A stretch of 64,000 bases of DNA from Bog-756 sp963835465. Lineage in GTDB: Bacteria; Actinomycetota; Acidimicrobiia; Acidimicrobiales; RAAP-2. Every line of letters begins with the position of its first letter. The first letter of the stretch is position 1. The stretch lies in the NCBI GenBank assembly GCA_963835465.1, contig CAWIFR010000002.1, forward strand, positions 124,001 to 188,000. Direction: 5' to 3'. A program made the position numbers and the translations under genes. The notes beneath the pieces were generated by a model. The model did no database searches. It saw only the letters and a program-made list of their open reading frames with translations, and was not told where the DNA came from. Positions 25,784 through 34,889 of this stretch are shown piece after piece.

Positions 25784-27061
25784 TCACCACCCGAAGTTGT
25801 TACGGGCTCCGTCCGAGTCGATGAGGGCGTACCCCGGGCTGCCGGGTGAGGCGACCAGTCCCACCGCGGTCCGCCCAGCGCTCCCTCCCGACCCGTAGAA
25901 CCCTGCGTCACCGAAGGTGAAGATCCCACCGTCGGTGGCCACCAACCAGTAGCCGCGCCCGGTCCGGTCGGCGGCCATGCCCATGACCGGCTTGTTCAGC
26001 CTGATGTTGCCGGTGGAGCCGTGGAATCCGGCGTCCCCGAAGGTGAAGATTCCACCATCGGAGGCCACCAGCCAGTAGCCGGCCCCGTCCGGAGTCGAGG
26101 CCATGCCCACGATGGGCTTGTTCAGCCCGATGTTGCCGGTGGACCCGTGGAATGCGGCGTCCCCGAAGCTGAACACCCCACCGTCGGAGGCCACCAGCCA
26201 GTAGCCCTGGCCGTCGGGTGTGCTGGTGATACCCACGATGGGCTTGTTCAGCCCGATGTTGCCGGTGGACCCGTGGAATGCGGCGTCCCCGAAGCTGAAC
26301 ACCCCACCGTCGGAGGCCACCAGCCAGTAGCCCTTGCCGTCCGGTGTGGCGGCGATGCCGACGATCGGCCGATTGAGGGGTCGGCCGTCCATCGATCCGT
26401 AGTCCACCGCCGTCCCGTAGGCCCTGACCGAGCCGTTGGCTCCGACGATCCAGTAGCCCTGGCCGTCCGGGGTCGAGGCCAGGCGGTCGCCACCGGCCAA
26501 CGCCGACTGTGGCGTGGGACTGGTCACCACCGGAGGTGTAGTTCCACCGCTGGTGGGAGCCGGTGCCACCGTCAGCGTGAAGGACTGGGTGGCAGCGCCG
26601 GCGCTGTTGGTGGCCTGGAGGGTGATCGGATAGGGGGTCTCGGTGTTCACGGCAGCCGGGGTGCCGGCCAAGGTGGCTGTTCCGTCGCCGTTGTCGGTCC
26701 ACACCAGGCCGTTGGGCAAGGTGCCCGTCTCGCCCAGGGAGGGAGCGGGGTACGCGCTCGTGGTCACCGTGAAGGTGCCCGGGGCTTGGGCCACGAAGGA
26801 AGCTGCGGGGGCACTGGTAAACGCCGGGGCGCTTCCGGCGAGGATGGTCAGCGCCTTGGTGGCGTCAGGCGAGACCCCGGTGTGGGCCGTCGTGCTGGGA
26901 TCGGTGGCCTCTCCGCCCTCCACGAGGACACGCGGGGCCATTTGCGGGGGCGTGGCTGCAGCCGCCGCCGGGTGCGTGCCCGCAGACACCAAGGCGGCGG
27001 TCAGGAGGCACGCCACGATGGCGGTGGAGGCCTTCGCTGTGGGCTGCCGCACTCGAGTCAT
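25784..27061 (-). CDS. Secreted repeat protein: Ig-like domain plus 42-residue repeats
   Basis: A protein of 425 residues. Signal peptide (STAIVACLLTAALVSAG, cleavage near AAAA at about residue 37), a putative Ig-like (He_PIG-type) domain at about residues 75-165 with LPNGLVWTDNGDGTATLAGTPA-like strands, a Thr/Pro linker, and five to six tandem units of 42 residues with GYWLVASDGGVFSFGDA and GSTGN...LNKPIVG. Such units are abundant in secreted proteins of Acidimicrobiia and probably form a beta-propeller-like or solenoid surface structure. ATG 27061 is chosen since it begins the signal peptide; ATG 27100 is an alternative. No catalytic motif seen; surface or adhesion role is inference. Confidence 0.82.
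   Translation of the reverse strand: MTRVRQPTAKASTAIVACLLTAALVSAGTHPAAAAATPPQMAPRVLVEGGEATDPSTTAHTGVSPDATKALTILAGSAPAFTSAPAASFVAQAPGTFTVTTSAYPAPSLGETGTLPNGLVWTDNGDGTATLAGTPAAVNTETPYPITLQATNSAGAATQSFTLTVAPAPTSGGTTPPVVTSPTPQSALAGGDRLASTPDGQGYWIVGANGSVRAYGTAVDYGSMDGRPLNRPIVGIAATPDGKGYWLVASDGGVFSFGDAAFHGSTGNIGLNKPIVGITSTPDGQGYWLVASDGGVFSFGDAAFHGSTGNIGLNKPIVGMASTPDGAGYWLVASDGGIFTFGDAGFHGSTGNIRLNKPVMGMAADRTGRGYWLVATDGGIFTFGDAGFYGSGGSAGRTAVGLVASPGSPGYALIDSDGARNNFGW
25980..26357 (-). repeat. Tandem 126-bp repeats inside the secreted protein gene
   Basis: Three units of exactly 126 bp start at 25980, 26106 and 26232 (plus-strand coordinates). The units at 26106 and 26232 are identical over about the first 110 bp and differ only near their ends; the unit at 25980 is more diverged. 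Each codes for one 42-residue unit. The near identity suggests recent duplication or gene conversion, and the copy number could vary between strains. Confidence 0.85.
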
Positions 27062-27875
27062 GTGAATCGCTCGTCCTTTGGCCGCGTGCCTTCTGCCCAC
27101 AAAGCCTCTTCGAACGGTAAGCCCAGCGTGGGCTGATCACTACCCTGCAATGTGCGGGGACACCCTGCACTTTGGCGTGGGTCCCCCGGTCGATAGCGGT
27201 TCGCCTCGACTCCGGTCCCGGCCGGACACCACCGTGCAATGCGTGACGCTCCTGGTACCGGTAGTCCCCGTCCGGCGATATGGGACCGCTGTCGGGGCAC
27301 CCTGGGCTCGGATGCCTCCGGTGGCGTCGATAGAGCGGGGGAGCGGCTCCACCAGCGCCAGGGTCCCCTACCCCTGTCTCAGGGGTAGGGGGTTGCTGGC
27401 CGTGGTGGCGAGGTGCTGGCGCGTCGGCAAAGTCGGGGGTTCTCAGGGTGCACCTCCGTCCGTACTGTCGTAGCTAACGATGGACACGGACTCACGCGCC
27501 GCCGGACAAGCCCGGTCACTCTGGAACGCCCGAGGTGACCTGTGGACATAGTGCTGCTCGCCGGGTCCACCTACCCGCACAGGGCCGGGGGGTCAGCCTC
27601 TGGTGTGACCAGTTGAGCCGCGGCGACGCCTCCACCGGCTCAGCATGCAGGCCATCAGGCCTGGGGACGACGCCGTCGTCGGCTGGGACCTGCCTGACAA
27701 TTGCGATGCATGCCCTGACGCAGTGGGGGACGGGCCCGTCGGTCAGCCACCGCCTGTACCGCTCGGCGGAGCTTCGATCTGCCGCCGGCCGGTTGACCAG
27801 GAGGGCCGGAACGACGGGGGAGGCCCAGCTTCCTCGACGCCATCCACCCGCCCTCCCGAGAGGCCACGTTGGGGG
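27062..27875. other. Gene-poor stretch between repeat protein and membrane protein
   Basis: I find no convincing gene. Several open frames exist on both strands but have arginine/proline-rich, low-complexity translations typical of noncoding GC-rich DNA. It holds the promoter region of the secreted repeat protein and the perfect hairpin at 27365-27391. The frame of the next gene stays open back to 27645. Confidence 0.55.
27365..27391. terminator. Perfect 12-bp hairpin with 3-base loop
   Basis: CCCCTACCCCTG, loop TCT, then the exact reverse complement. No T-run on either side. It lies about 300 bp upstream of the secreted repeat protein gene in a stretch without genes, so it may be a terminator, a protein-binding palindrome or part of a small RNA. 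Confidence 0.45.
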
Positions 27876-28364
27876 GTGCCCTCAGGACGCGGGGATCACT
27901 GGTCTCGTGGAACGGCAGTTTCTTCGTTTCGGAGCCGGGCCACAGCTGCCCTCAGCGGCAGCGTCGACCTCGACGACTTCGGCCGGCGGGTGAGGATCGC
28001 TTTGCGTTGCTCCATCGGCCTCTGCGTGGGCGTGTTGGGTGCGCTCTTCGTCGGCTGCCCGATCATCGGTCGCCCGCGCCATGCGCCAACCGTTCCATTG
28101 CTACTGGTGTCGGTGGCCAGGTTGGGCACCGCCTCGTCCATCGCCCTCCGCTTGGCGTGCTCGGGCCGCATCAACCTCGTCTCGCGAGGTCTGGCGGCCG
28201 CCTTTGGCGTGCTTGCCGTCTCCGTGGGTGCCGACCTGCAGCTGTCAGGTCCGATCACCCCCGGAGGAGGCTTCGTCTCCTCGCTGGTGGCCACCGGCTC
28301 CGTCACCGTCCTACTCCTCGTCCTGGCCAGGCCGGTACCGACCTCGCCGTTCAGCTATCGATGA
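27876..28364 (+). CDS. Hypothetical four-helix membrane protein
   Basis: About 162 residues with four hydrophobic segments: SIGLCVGVLGALFVGCPIIG; a segment around PLLLVSVARLGTASSIAL; GLAAAFGVLAVSVGADL; and VATGSVTVLLLVLARPV. I do not recognise the family. The frame is open from 27645, but the extra N-terminal part is low-complexity, so I use GTG 27876; the start is uncertain. The stop overlaps the ATG of the next gene (ATGA), supporting expression as a pair with the epimerase. Confidence 0.5.
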   Translation: MPSGRGDHWSRGTAVSSFRSRATAALSGSVDLDDFGRRVRIALRCSIGLCVGVLGALFVGCPIIGRPRHAPTVPLLLVSVARLGTASSIALRLACSGRINLVSRGLAAAFGVLAVSVGADLQLSGPITPGGGFVSSLVATGSVTVLLLVLARPVPTSPFSYR

Positions 28365-29278
28365 CCCGCTACCTTCTCCTCGGGGCCAACGGCTCTCTCG
28401 GCCGCCAGGTCCACCGGGCCATCCTGGCGACGGGAGCCGCGTACCTGGTGGCCGTAAGTGGTCACGAGGACCTCCCCGGTGAGACGCCCACCTGCCACTG
28501 GCGGCACGTTGATATGGTCCGCGCCTCGGTGGAAGACATGGCCCTTCTGCTCGACTTCAGCAAGCCCGACGTGGTCATCAACTGCGTCGGCCGCACGAGC
28601 GGCTCCGTCGAGGTTCTGGAAGCGGTCAACGTCTCGGTGGTACGAAAACTCCTCGAGGTGCTGACCCGGATCCACCCGGTTCCCCTGATCCACCTAGGTT
28701 CGGCGGAGGAGTACGGTTGTCAGCCCCAAGGCATTGCCATTGCCGAATCGGCCAGCGCCCGTCCGTCGGGCGACTACGGACGGACCAAACTCGTCGCCAC
28801 CGATCTGATCACCGAGGGAACGGCCAAAGGCGACATTCGGGCCACCGTACTGCGGCTGTTCGATCCGGTGGGACCCGGCGCCCCTGGACACTCGCTGGCG
28901 GGCACTGCCCTGCGGGAGATTCGTGGGGCGCTGGCCACCGGCGCCACGTTCGTGACGCTGGGCCAGCTGAACTCCTGTCGGGACTACCTGGCCTCCGCCG
29001 ACGTGGTGGAGGCAGTGCTCAGGTCTGCCCGCAGCACCGACCTACCGCCGCTTCTCAACGTGGGTCGCGGCGTGCCGATGTCGGGGCGCGCGATGGTTGA
29101 GTTGTTGGCGGCCACTGCCGGATTCGACGGGGACATTTTCGAATCGTCCGGCGGTAGAGAGGTCGCGCCACGCATGTGGCAACAGGCCGACGTCGGCCTG
29201 TTGCGTCGTCATCTTCACTGGGTCCCCACCACACCAATCGCCGAGGCCATCGGCGACCTCTGGCAGTCAGGGCGCTGA
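28361..29278 (+). CDS. NAD-dependent epimerase/dehydratase (extended SDR)
   Basis: A protein of 305 residues with the extended-SDR pattern: GANGSLGRQ at residue 8 for NAD(P), VINCVGRTSG (loop of the nucleotide site), HLGSAEEYG with the active-site Ser, and YGRTK with Tyr/Lys. The C-terminal half (NVGRGVPMSGRAMVEL) resembles nucleotide-sugar epimerases. The substrate is probably a nucleotide sugar or related compound, possibly for cell-surface glycans, but no other sugar gene is adjacent. ATG 28361 overlaps the stop of the membrane protein gene. Confidence 0.8.
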   Translation: MTRYLLLGANGSLGRQVHRAILATGAAYLVAVSGHEDLPGETPTCHWRHVDMVRASVEDMALLLDFSKPDVVINCVGRTSGSVEVLEAVNVSVVRKLLEVLTRIHPVPLIHLGSAEEYGCQPQGIAIAESASARPSGDYGRTKLVATDLITEGTAKGDIRATVLRLFDPVGPGAPGHSLAGTALREIRGALATGATFVTLGQLNSCRDYLASADVVEAVLRSARSTDLPPLLNVGRGVPMSGRAMVELLAATAGFDGDIFESSGGREVAPRMWQQADVGLLRRHLHWVPTTPIAEAIGDLWQSGR

Positions 29279-29921
29279 ATCATGGGCGGAACCTTCGGGG
29301 TCACCGGCCTTGGCGGTGTGCCTTCCACTGCTGCTCGGAGGCCTGAGTACCGAGGCCACGACTCGGCCGCGGTCGCCCGCTGCTCGACGGCCGCCATCTG
29401 GCTCAATCGGCCGCCTCCGGCACGCCCTCGGTGGGTGACCTCCGATCCTTCGGGGACCACACGCCACCCCCCAGTGGCAGCGGGATCGGGCACACCCAAG
29501 AAGGGCCCACGGACAATGCCCACCCCACCTCGACTCCACCGGTCGGCTGGCCATCGTCCACAACGGCCATCTTCGAGAACCACGACGAGATACGGGCGGG
29601 GTGGAGGTCCTAGGCCCTGCCCTGGCCTCCGAAACGGATTTCGAGGCCCTGGTCCACCGGAGAGGGGGTTGGGGAAGGGATGCGTCCTGAGGGAGGCCCT
29701 GCAAGTCCAGCCAGGCCCATCGCTCCGATGTGGACCGGCCAAGAACCTGCCAAGACGGTGACCGTCGAGTAGCGAATCCGGGCCCGATCGCTCGGCGGTC
29801 CGGTCGGCGTCCGCGCATCCCGCGGTGGCGTTTCTCGGTGGGCGAGGCCTGAGGGGGCCATCGCCGGACAACCCGTCTGGTAGATGCAGGCGGTTCCGGT
29901 CTCTCTGCCTGGGGAGCAGCC
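29279..29921. other. Gene-free stretch upstream of the LuxR-type gene's 3' end
   Basis: About 640 bp without a gene I can support. Frames open on both strands (for example 29282-29761 plus and 29267-29965 minus) give Arg/Pro/Gly-rich translations with no family features, signal or ribosome-binding site. No repeats or RNA gene recognised. Confidence 0.5.
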
Positions 29922-32852
29922 TCAGACCGCCGACGCCTGGAGGAGGGGGTCGGCGTCCCCCTCATCGGGGTCCTCCCCCTCGTTGGTTCCCTCGCGACCG
30001 ACCAGCGCCCCGGCGAGCTCGGGCCGACCGTCCACGGCCAGTTTGCGGTAAGCCTTGGCCAGATGGCCTTCGACCGTCTTCAGAGTCACGTAGAGCTCGT
30101 CGGCGATCCGCTGGTTGGTCAGCCCGTCGGCGGCCATGCGAGCCACCCGGAGCTCGGCCGGTGTCAGTGATCCTGGCCCGACCAGTCCGAGCCGTCGGGG
30201 CCTCGCCCCGGCCGCACGCAACCGGTCACCGGCCACCTCCAAGAGCTGGTGGGCCCCGCACAGTGAGGCCAACCGGGCTCCCTGCCTGAGCACGCTACGA
30301 GCCTCTTCTTTGCGGTTGCCTTCGATGAGCGCGGTCCCCAGGTCGACCAGGGCACGGGCCCACTCGAGCCGGGCCGGTGACGCATTCAGCACCTCGACCG
30401 CTTCGGAGAGCAGCTCGGTGCGGGTGGCCAGGTTGGGGGCGGCCGCCGCGGCGGCACGGAGCGCGATGCCGGTGGTCCGGGCCGCGCCGAACGTTCTGGC
30501 GAGGAGCAGGTTCTCTTCGGCCAGCCGTGCCGCCCGTTGCCACTCGCCCAGGTCGACCAGGGCCACAACGGTCTCGGCGCGCCAGGGCACCATGGCGGGA
30601 TTGACGATTCCGGCCTGCGCCGCGGTGTCACCGGCCGCCTCGAAGAGCCGGACCGCCTGCTCGGAGTCGCCCCGGGCCGCCAGCAGTCGCCCGAGCTCGA
30701 TCTGCGATAGGGCACCGAACAGGGAGGGCTCAAGCTGGTCCGGGTCCGTCGAGTGGGCCAGTCGCTCGGCCTCCTCGATCCGGCCCTGCTGCACGAGGAT
30801 GTCGACGTGCCCGGTGACGGACCGCGGGTCCCCTGTGCGGGTGGCCACGTTCCGAGCCTCGGAGCTCCGGGTGCACTGCTCGTCTGCTTCCACCAGGGAC
30901 CCCTGCCACAGCAGGGACAGGACCGACAGGACGCGGAGTCGCTCCCCGACCAGGTGAGGGTCGCCAGCAGCCCGGCGGGCCTGCGCCGCTTTGAGCAACT
31001 CGTCCACGGCAGCGAAACGGTCGGCGCAGAGCAACCCGAACAGGACGGTGGTCTGCACCCGTCCCATCAGGGGATCGTCGCTCACCAGCTGGTCCACGTC
31101 GATGAGCTGCTCGAGCGCGGCCGCCACGTCGTCCACCCTGAGTACGGTGGAGGACAGCACGTCACCGAGGGTCACTGCGGACCGGGCCAGCCGGGTCATC
31201 GCCGTCTCCTCCCCTCCCGGCTCGGCCAACAGGTCGCGTAGCCGGTCCAGGCATTCGGTCCGCTGGTCGGGCCGGGTGAGCGCCGAAGCCAGCATCAGCT
31301 CCAACTCGATGCGGAGGTCGTGTTCGACCTGTCCGAGCCGGGAGTGCAGACCTTCGAGCACCGCGAGCGCCTCTGCGGTCAGGGTCGGATCTGTGCTGAC
31401 GCGGCTGTAGAGGTCGAGTGCCACCCGGACCAGGGCCGGTCCATCGGACCCGTTCAGCTCCATGGCCTGCTGGAGGTGGGCCAGTGCCGATGCCCCCCGC
31501 CCGGCCAGCTCCGCGGCGGCCAGGTCGAGGTAGAGGTCGCTGCGGCGCTCGGCGACTGGGTACTCGGTCACCGCTCGATCGAGACAGCGAAGGGCGAGGT
31601 CACTCGACCCTGTGGCCAGCGCCCGTCGACCGAGCCGGTGTAGCCACTGGGCGATCACCGTGGACCCCACCACCTCGGTGGCCAGCAGGTGCTCGGCCAC
31701 AAGAGCTTCGTCGGCACCGTTGGCCTCGAGGAGCCCGGCGGCTTCAGCGTGGAGCTCGGACCGTTGGGCCCTCGGGATGTCGTAGTACACGGCCCAGCGG
31801 ATGACAGGGGACGTGAAACGGGACGGCCGGCCCGGGTGCAGGAGCTCGGCCTCTTCTGCGGCCTCGGCCGACCGCTCGGCGGTCGCGGCGTCGACGTGGG
31901 CCAGCTCGCGGGCCACCAGGGGATCGGCGGACTCGCCGAGAACGGTGCAGGCACGCAGGAAGTCGACTGCACCTTCCGGTAGCTGGCTGAACCGGCCCAG
32001 CACGTACTGGGTGACCTTCGGGGCCCGGACCTGTTCGATCGAGCCGGCCAGGCCGGCAGATGGACGCACGCCGTTTCTGAGTAGGGAGGGAAGGAGGGCC
32101 TTCAGCAAGAATGGCGATCCTCCGGTGGCCACGGTGTATCTGGCTACGAACTCGGGGTCAGGCTCCTCTTCGAAGAAGCCGGCCAGGATGGCCTCCACGC
32201 TGGCCGCCTGCAGAGGCTCGAGGACGAACAGGCGGGTGTCGGGCTCGGTGAGCAGCCCATCGATGGGTCGTAGGCCGACACCGGGATGCAAAGGGCGGGC
32301 GCTCACCACCGACCAGATCTGCTGATGGTCGAGACGGCGGACCAAATAGCGGAGGGCGTCCAGGGTGTCCGGATCGGCCCGGTCGGCGTCGTCGATGGCG
32401 AGGAGCACGGGGGCCGCCCGGCGGAGCCGAAGCACCAAGCGGTGGAATAGGGAGGCGATCTGTGCAGGGTCGGCGGGCAGACCCTGGCGATCGCCCAGCA
32501 GTTGCTCGATCGTACGGGCCTGCTCCTGTGTGGACTCGTCGTCTGCGGCCAAGGCCTCGGCCGACTCGACGAGCCGTCCCAGCACGGCATACGGGGTCTG
32601 CCGCTCCACCTCGCCGCCCTTGGCCCGCAGCACGAGGCAGCCCGCCCGGCTGGCCAGATCGGCTGCCGCGTTGATGAGAGCGGTCCGGCCTGATCCCCCC
32701 GATCCTTCGATGGCGATGCAGTGGCTCGGTACGACCAGAGACCCCGTGAAGAGGGCCTCGAACTCGTCGAGGAACGGGGCCCGCTCAAACAGTCGAGGAC
32801 CACCCGATCCGCGGGAGCGGCGATCCGGAGACGCGACGGGGGCCCCGGTCAC
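29922..32852 (-). CDS. Large ATPase-LuxR regulator (LAL/MalT-like)
   Basis: About 976 residues with the LAL layout: an N-terminal AAA/NTPase domain (EGSGGSGRTAL Walker A; VLLAIDDADRAD Walker B), a long helical TPR-like middle (about residues 350-850) and a C-terminal LuxR helix-turn-helix (PAELRVARMAADGLTNQRIA, then TLKTVEGHLAKAYRKL). The Walker A lysine is replaced by Arg (GSGR), which may change ATP use. Such proteins sense a ligand with the middle domain and activate a nearby operon. I chose GTG 32852, just before the conserved FERAPFLDEFEAL; the frame is open to 33026. It is divergent from the FGGY kinase gene at 33202, a possible target. Confidence 0.88.
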   Translation of the reverse strand: MTGAPVASPDRRSRGSGGPRLFERAPFLDEFEALFTGSLVVPSHCIAIEGSGGSGRTALINAAADLASRAGCLVLRAKGGEVERQTPYAVLGRLVESAEALAADDESTQEQARTIEQLLGDRQGLPADPAQIASLFHRLVLRLRRAAPVLLAIDDADRADPDTLDALRYLVRRLDHQQIWSVVSARPLHPGVGLRPIDGLLTEPDTRLFVLEPLQAASVEAILAGFFEEEPDPEFVARYTVATGGSPFLLKALLPSLLRNGVRPSAGLAGSIEQVRAPKVTQYVLGRFSQLPEGAVDFLRACTVLGESADPLVARELAHVDAATAERSAEAAEEAELLHPGRPSRFTSPVIRWAVYYDIPRAQRSELHAEAAGLLEANGADEALVAEHLLATEVVGSTVIAQWLHRLGRRALATGSSDLALRCLDRAVTEYPVAERRSDLYLDLAAAELAGRGASALAHLQQAMELNGSDGPALVRVALDLYSRVSTDPTLTAEALAVLEGLHSRLGQVEHDLRIELELMLASALTRPDQRTECLDRLRDLLAEPGGEETAMTRLARSAVTLGDVLSSTVLRVDDVAAALEQLIDVDQLVSDDPLMGRVQTTVLFGLLCADRFAAVDELLKAAQARRAAGDPHLVGERLRVLSVLSLLWQGSLVEADEQCTRSSEARNVATRTGDPRSVTGHVDILVQQGRIEEAERLAHSTDPDQLEPSLFGALSQIELGRLLAARGDSEQAVRLFEAAGDTAAQAGIVNPAMVPWRAETVVALVDLGEWQRAARLAEENLLLARTFGAARTTGIALRAAAAAAPNLATRTELLSEAVEVLNASPARLEWARALVDLGTALIEGNRKEEARSVLRQGARLASLCGAHQLLEVAGDRLRAAGARPRRLGLVGPGSLTPAELRVARMAADGLTNQRIADELYVTLKTVEGHLAKAYRKLAVDGRPELAGALVGREGTNEGEDPDEGDADPLLQASAV

Positions 32853-33201
32853 GGCCGGGCACCCTGTCCACCGGGACCGGTCGACGAGCGGACGCGGCCG
32901 CCCATCAGCCGTGGATCTGCTACTACGAGATGGCTTTGCACTTGAAGCAGCCCTTGCCCCTGCTGGATCACTTGCACAGTGGAAATTACATGGTGAGCCG
33001 CCCTCTACGAGTGGTGGCCGAACCACTCAGAGCACCCACTCAGCATGGTATGGCACGGAACGCGGTTAAGGCAACGGGCGGGTGCTGGCTCCCGGGGGCG
33101 TCCGCGGGTCGTCCGGGGGATAGCGTTCGGGCGGTGAGCGCTCCCCGAGAGGGCAGACCAGGTCAAGGGGGCCGACCTGGCCTACGCCAAGTGCCGCCGC
33201 G
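32853..33201. other. Divergent regulatory region between LuxR-type and FGGY kinase genes
   Basis: About 350 bp with no clear gene. Around 32940-32995 is an AT-richer patch in which TTGCAC occurs twice (in TTTGCACTTG and ACTTGCACAG, about 35 bp apart), possible regulator half-sites or promoter elements for the divergent genes. Confidence 0.35.
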
Positions 33202-34803
33202 GTGAAGGACGGCGAGTCCCACCCGACGGACGAGCAGTTTGCACTGGCCGTGGATCTCGGGACCAGTGGACTAAAGGTCGGCCTGGTCTCGCTGGGCGGG
33301 GGGATCGCCTGGTACGAGCATGCACCACTCTCGACCCACGGGGACGGGGAGTCCGCCACCCAGGACGCCACCGGGTGGTGGAAGCTGGTCCGAGAGGCGG
33401 CGACTCAAGGGTTGGCCTCGGGAGCCGTGCCCCCGTCCCAGGTGGTGGCCGTCAGTGTGACCGGCCAGTGGGCCAGTACGGTCCCGGTCGACCATCTGGG
33501 TCGGCCGGTTGGTGAGTGCGTCCTGTGGATGGACGCCCGCGGAGCGCCCTGGTCCCGGGAGATCATCGCCGGACCCGTTTTTGGCTACTCGCCCCTGGCC
33601 GCTCTGGCGTGGATCAGGCGGTCGGGTGGTGCCCCCTCCCCCTCGGGAACTGACCCCATCGGCCACATGCGGTTCCTGCAGGCCGACGAGTCGGTCCGTT
33701 CCGTTGGGCCCACAGCCCGCTGGTTCCTCGAGCCCGTCGACTACCTGTCCATGTGCTTCACCGGTGTGGCGGCCGCTTCACCCGCCTCCATGATCGGCGC
33801 CTGGCTCACCGACAACCGCCACCCCCACGGACTGGGCTACGACCCGGTGCTCGTGCGCCGCTCGGGGGTAGACCCGAGGCGGCTTCCACCCCTCCGGCGC
33901 ACCGGGTCGGTGATCGGCACGGTACGTCCCGGCGTAGCCGCAGAGCTCGGGCTTCCGCCTGGCGTGAAGGTCGTCACGGGCACGCCCGACCTCCACTCCG
34001 CAGCCTGCGGTGCCGGTGCGGTGCTCGACTACGAGGCCCATCTGGCCGTGAGCACTAGCGCCTGGATCGGCGCCCCGGTGCCGTTCAAGAAGACCGATGC
34101 CATCCGGCAGGTGGCCAGCGTCCCCGGGCTGGGGCCGGGGGGCTACCTGATAGCCGACAACCATGAGACCGGGGGTGCCTGCCTCGACTGGCTGTGTGGC
34201 GTCGTGCCGGGCCTGGTCGACAGCTCCGGCCGGCCCGACTTCGAAGCCGCCACTTCCCTGGCCGCCTCGGCGGCGCCCGGGGCGGCCAACGTGCTGTTCA
34301 CCCCGTGGCTACGGGGCGAGCGGTCGCCAGTTGACGATCGGCACGCGCGAGCTGGATTTCACAACCTCTCCTTGACCACCGGGCGGGCCGATCTCTGCCG
34401 GGCCGTCCTGGAGGGTGTGGCCTTCAACAACCGGTGGCTCCACGAAGCAGTGGAGCGGTTCGCCCGGCGTCGGCTCGGTCCCCTGCGCATGGTGGGTGGC
34501 GGCGCCCAGTCAGCCCTGTGGTGCCAGATCCACGCCGATGTGATGGACCGGACCATCGAGCGGGTTGAGGCACCACTGCTGGCCAATCTACGGGGGGCGG
34601 CTGTCTTTGCCGGCATGGCCCTCGGAGCGGTCCGGCCCTCCGAGGTGCGCGGCCTGATCGAGGTGGAACGGGTGTTCCGACCGGACCCGGCCAACCGGGC
34701 GGCCTATGACCACCTCTTCCAACAGTTTCCCAAGCTGTACTCGGCCCAGCGGACCATGTTCTCCCGGCTCAACCGCCGCCGCCTACCAAGCCGGTCGGAA
34801 TGA
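33202..34803 (+). CDS. FGGY-family carbohydrate kinase (xylulokinase-like)
   Basis: A sugar kinase of 533 residues. N-terminal ATP/phosphate loop ALAVDLGTSGLKVGLV, then SVTGQW and LWMDARG (catalytic Asp region), a second ATPase segment VVTGTPDLHSAACGAGA and C-terminal GGGAQSALWCQIHADV (adenosine loop). The family phosphorylates xylulose, gluconate, glycerol and similar sugars. The MDARG motif is like xylulokinases, but the overall sequence is diverged and the substrate is open. GTG start at 33202. It is divergent from the LAL regulator. Confidence 0.88.
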   Translation: MKDGESHPTDEQFALAVDLGTSGLKVGLVSLGGGIAWYEHAPLSTHGDGESATQDATGWWKLVREAATQGLASGAVPPSQVVAVSVTGQWASTVPVDHLGRPVGECVLWMDARGAPWSREIIAGPVFGYSPLAALAWIRRSGGAPSPSGTDPIGHMRFLQADESVRSVGPTARWFLEPVDYLSMCFTGVAAASPASMIGAWLTDNRHPHGLGYDPVLVRRSGVDPRRLPPLRRTGSVIGTVRPGVAAELGLPPGVKVVTGTPDLHSAACGAGAVLDYEAHLAVSTSAWIGAPVPFKKTDAIRQVASVPGLGPGGYLIADNHETGGACLDWLCGVVPGLVDSSGRPDFEAATSLAASAAPGAANVLFTPWLRGERSPVDDRHARAGFHNLSLTTGRADLCRAVLEGVAFNNRWLHEAVERFARRRLGPLRMVGGGAQSALWCQIHADVMDRTIERVEAPLLANLRGAAVFAGMALGAVRPSEVRGLIEVERVFRPDPANRAAYDHLFQQFPKLYSAQRTMFSRLNRRRLPSRSE

Positions 34804-34889
34804 GGGAGTTACGGCCCACGTGATGGGCGGTCACGCTCCTGACTACCATGGCGTTCGGCTCGACGCCCAGGAATACCAGAGGGGGACAT

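Noticed and set aside
25980..26357. Regular repeats as a possible CRISPR array
   Set aside because: Units are 126 bp, contiguous without spacers, and code in frame for 42-residue protein repeats.
29215..29871. Minus-strand frame in the stretch after the epimerase gene
   Set aside because: Arg/Pro/Gly-rich translation without motif or ribosome-binding site; not enough to call a gene.
30753..31241. Plus-strand frames inside the LAL regulator gene
   Set aside because: No start signals or conserved features; the minus-strand protein is continuous across them.
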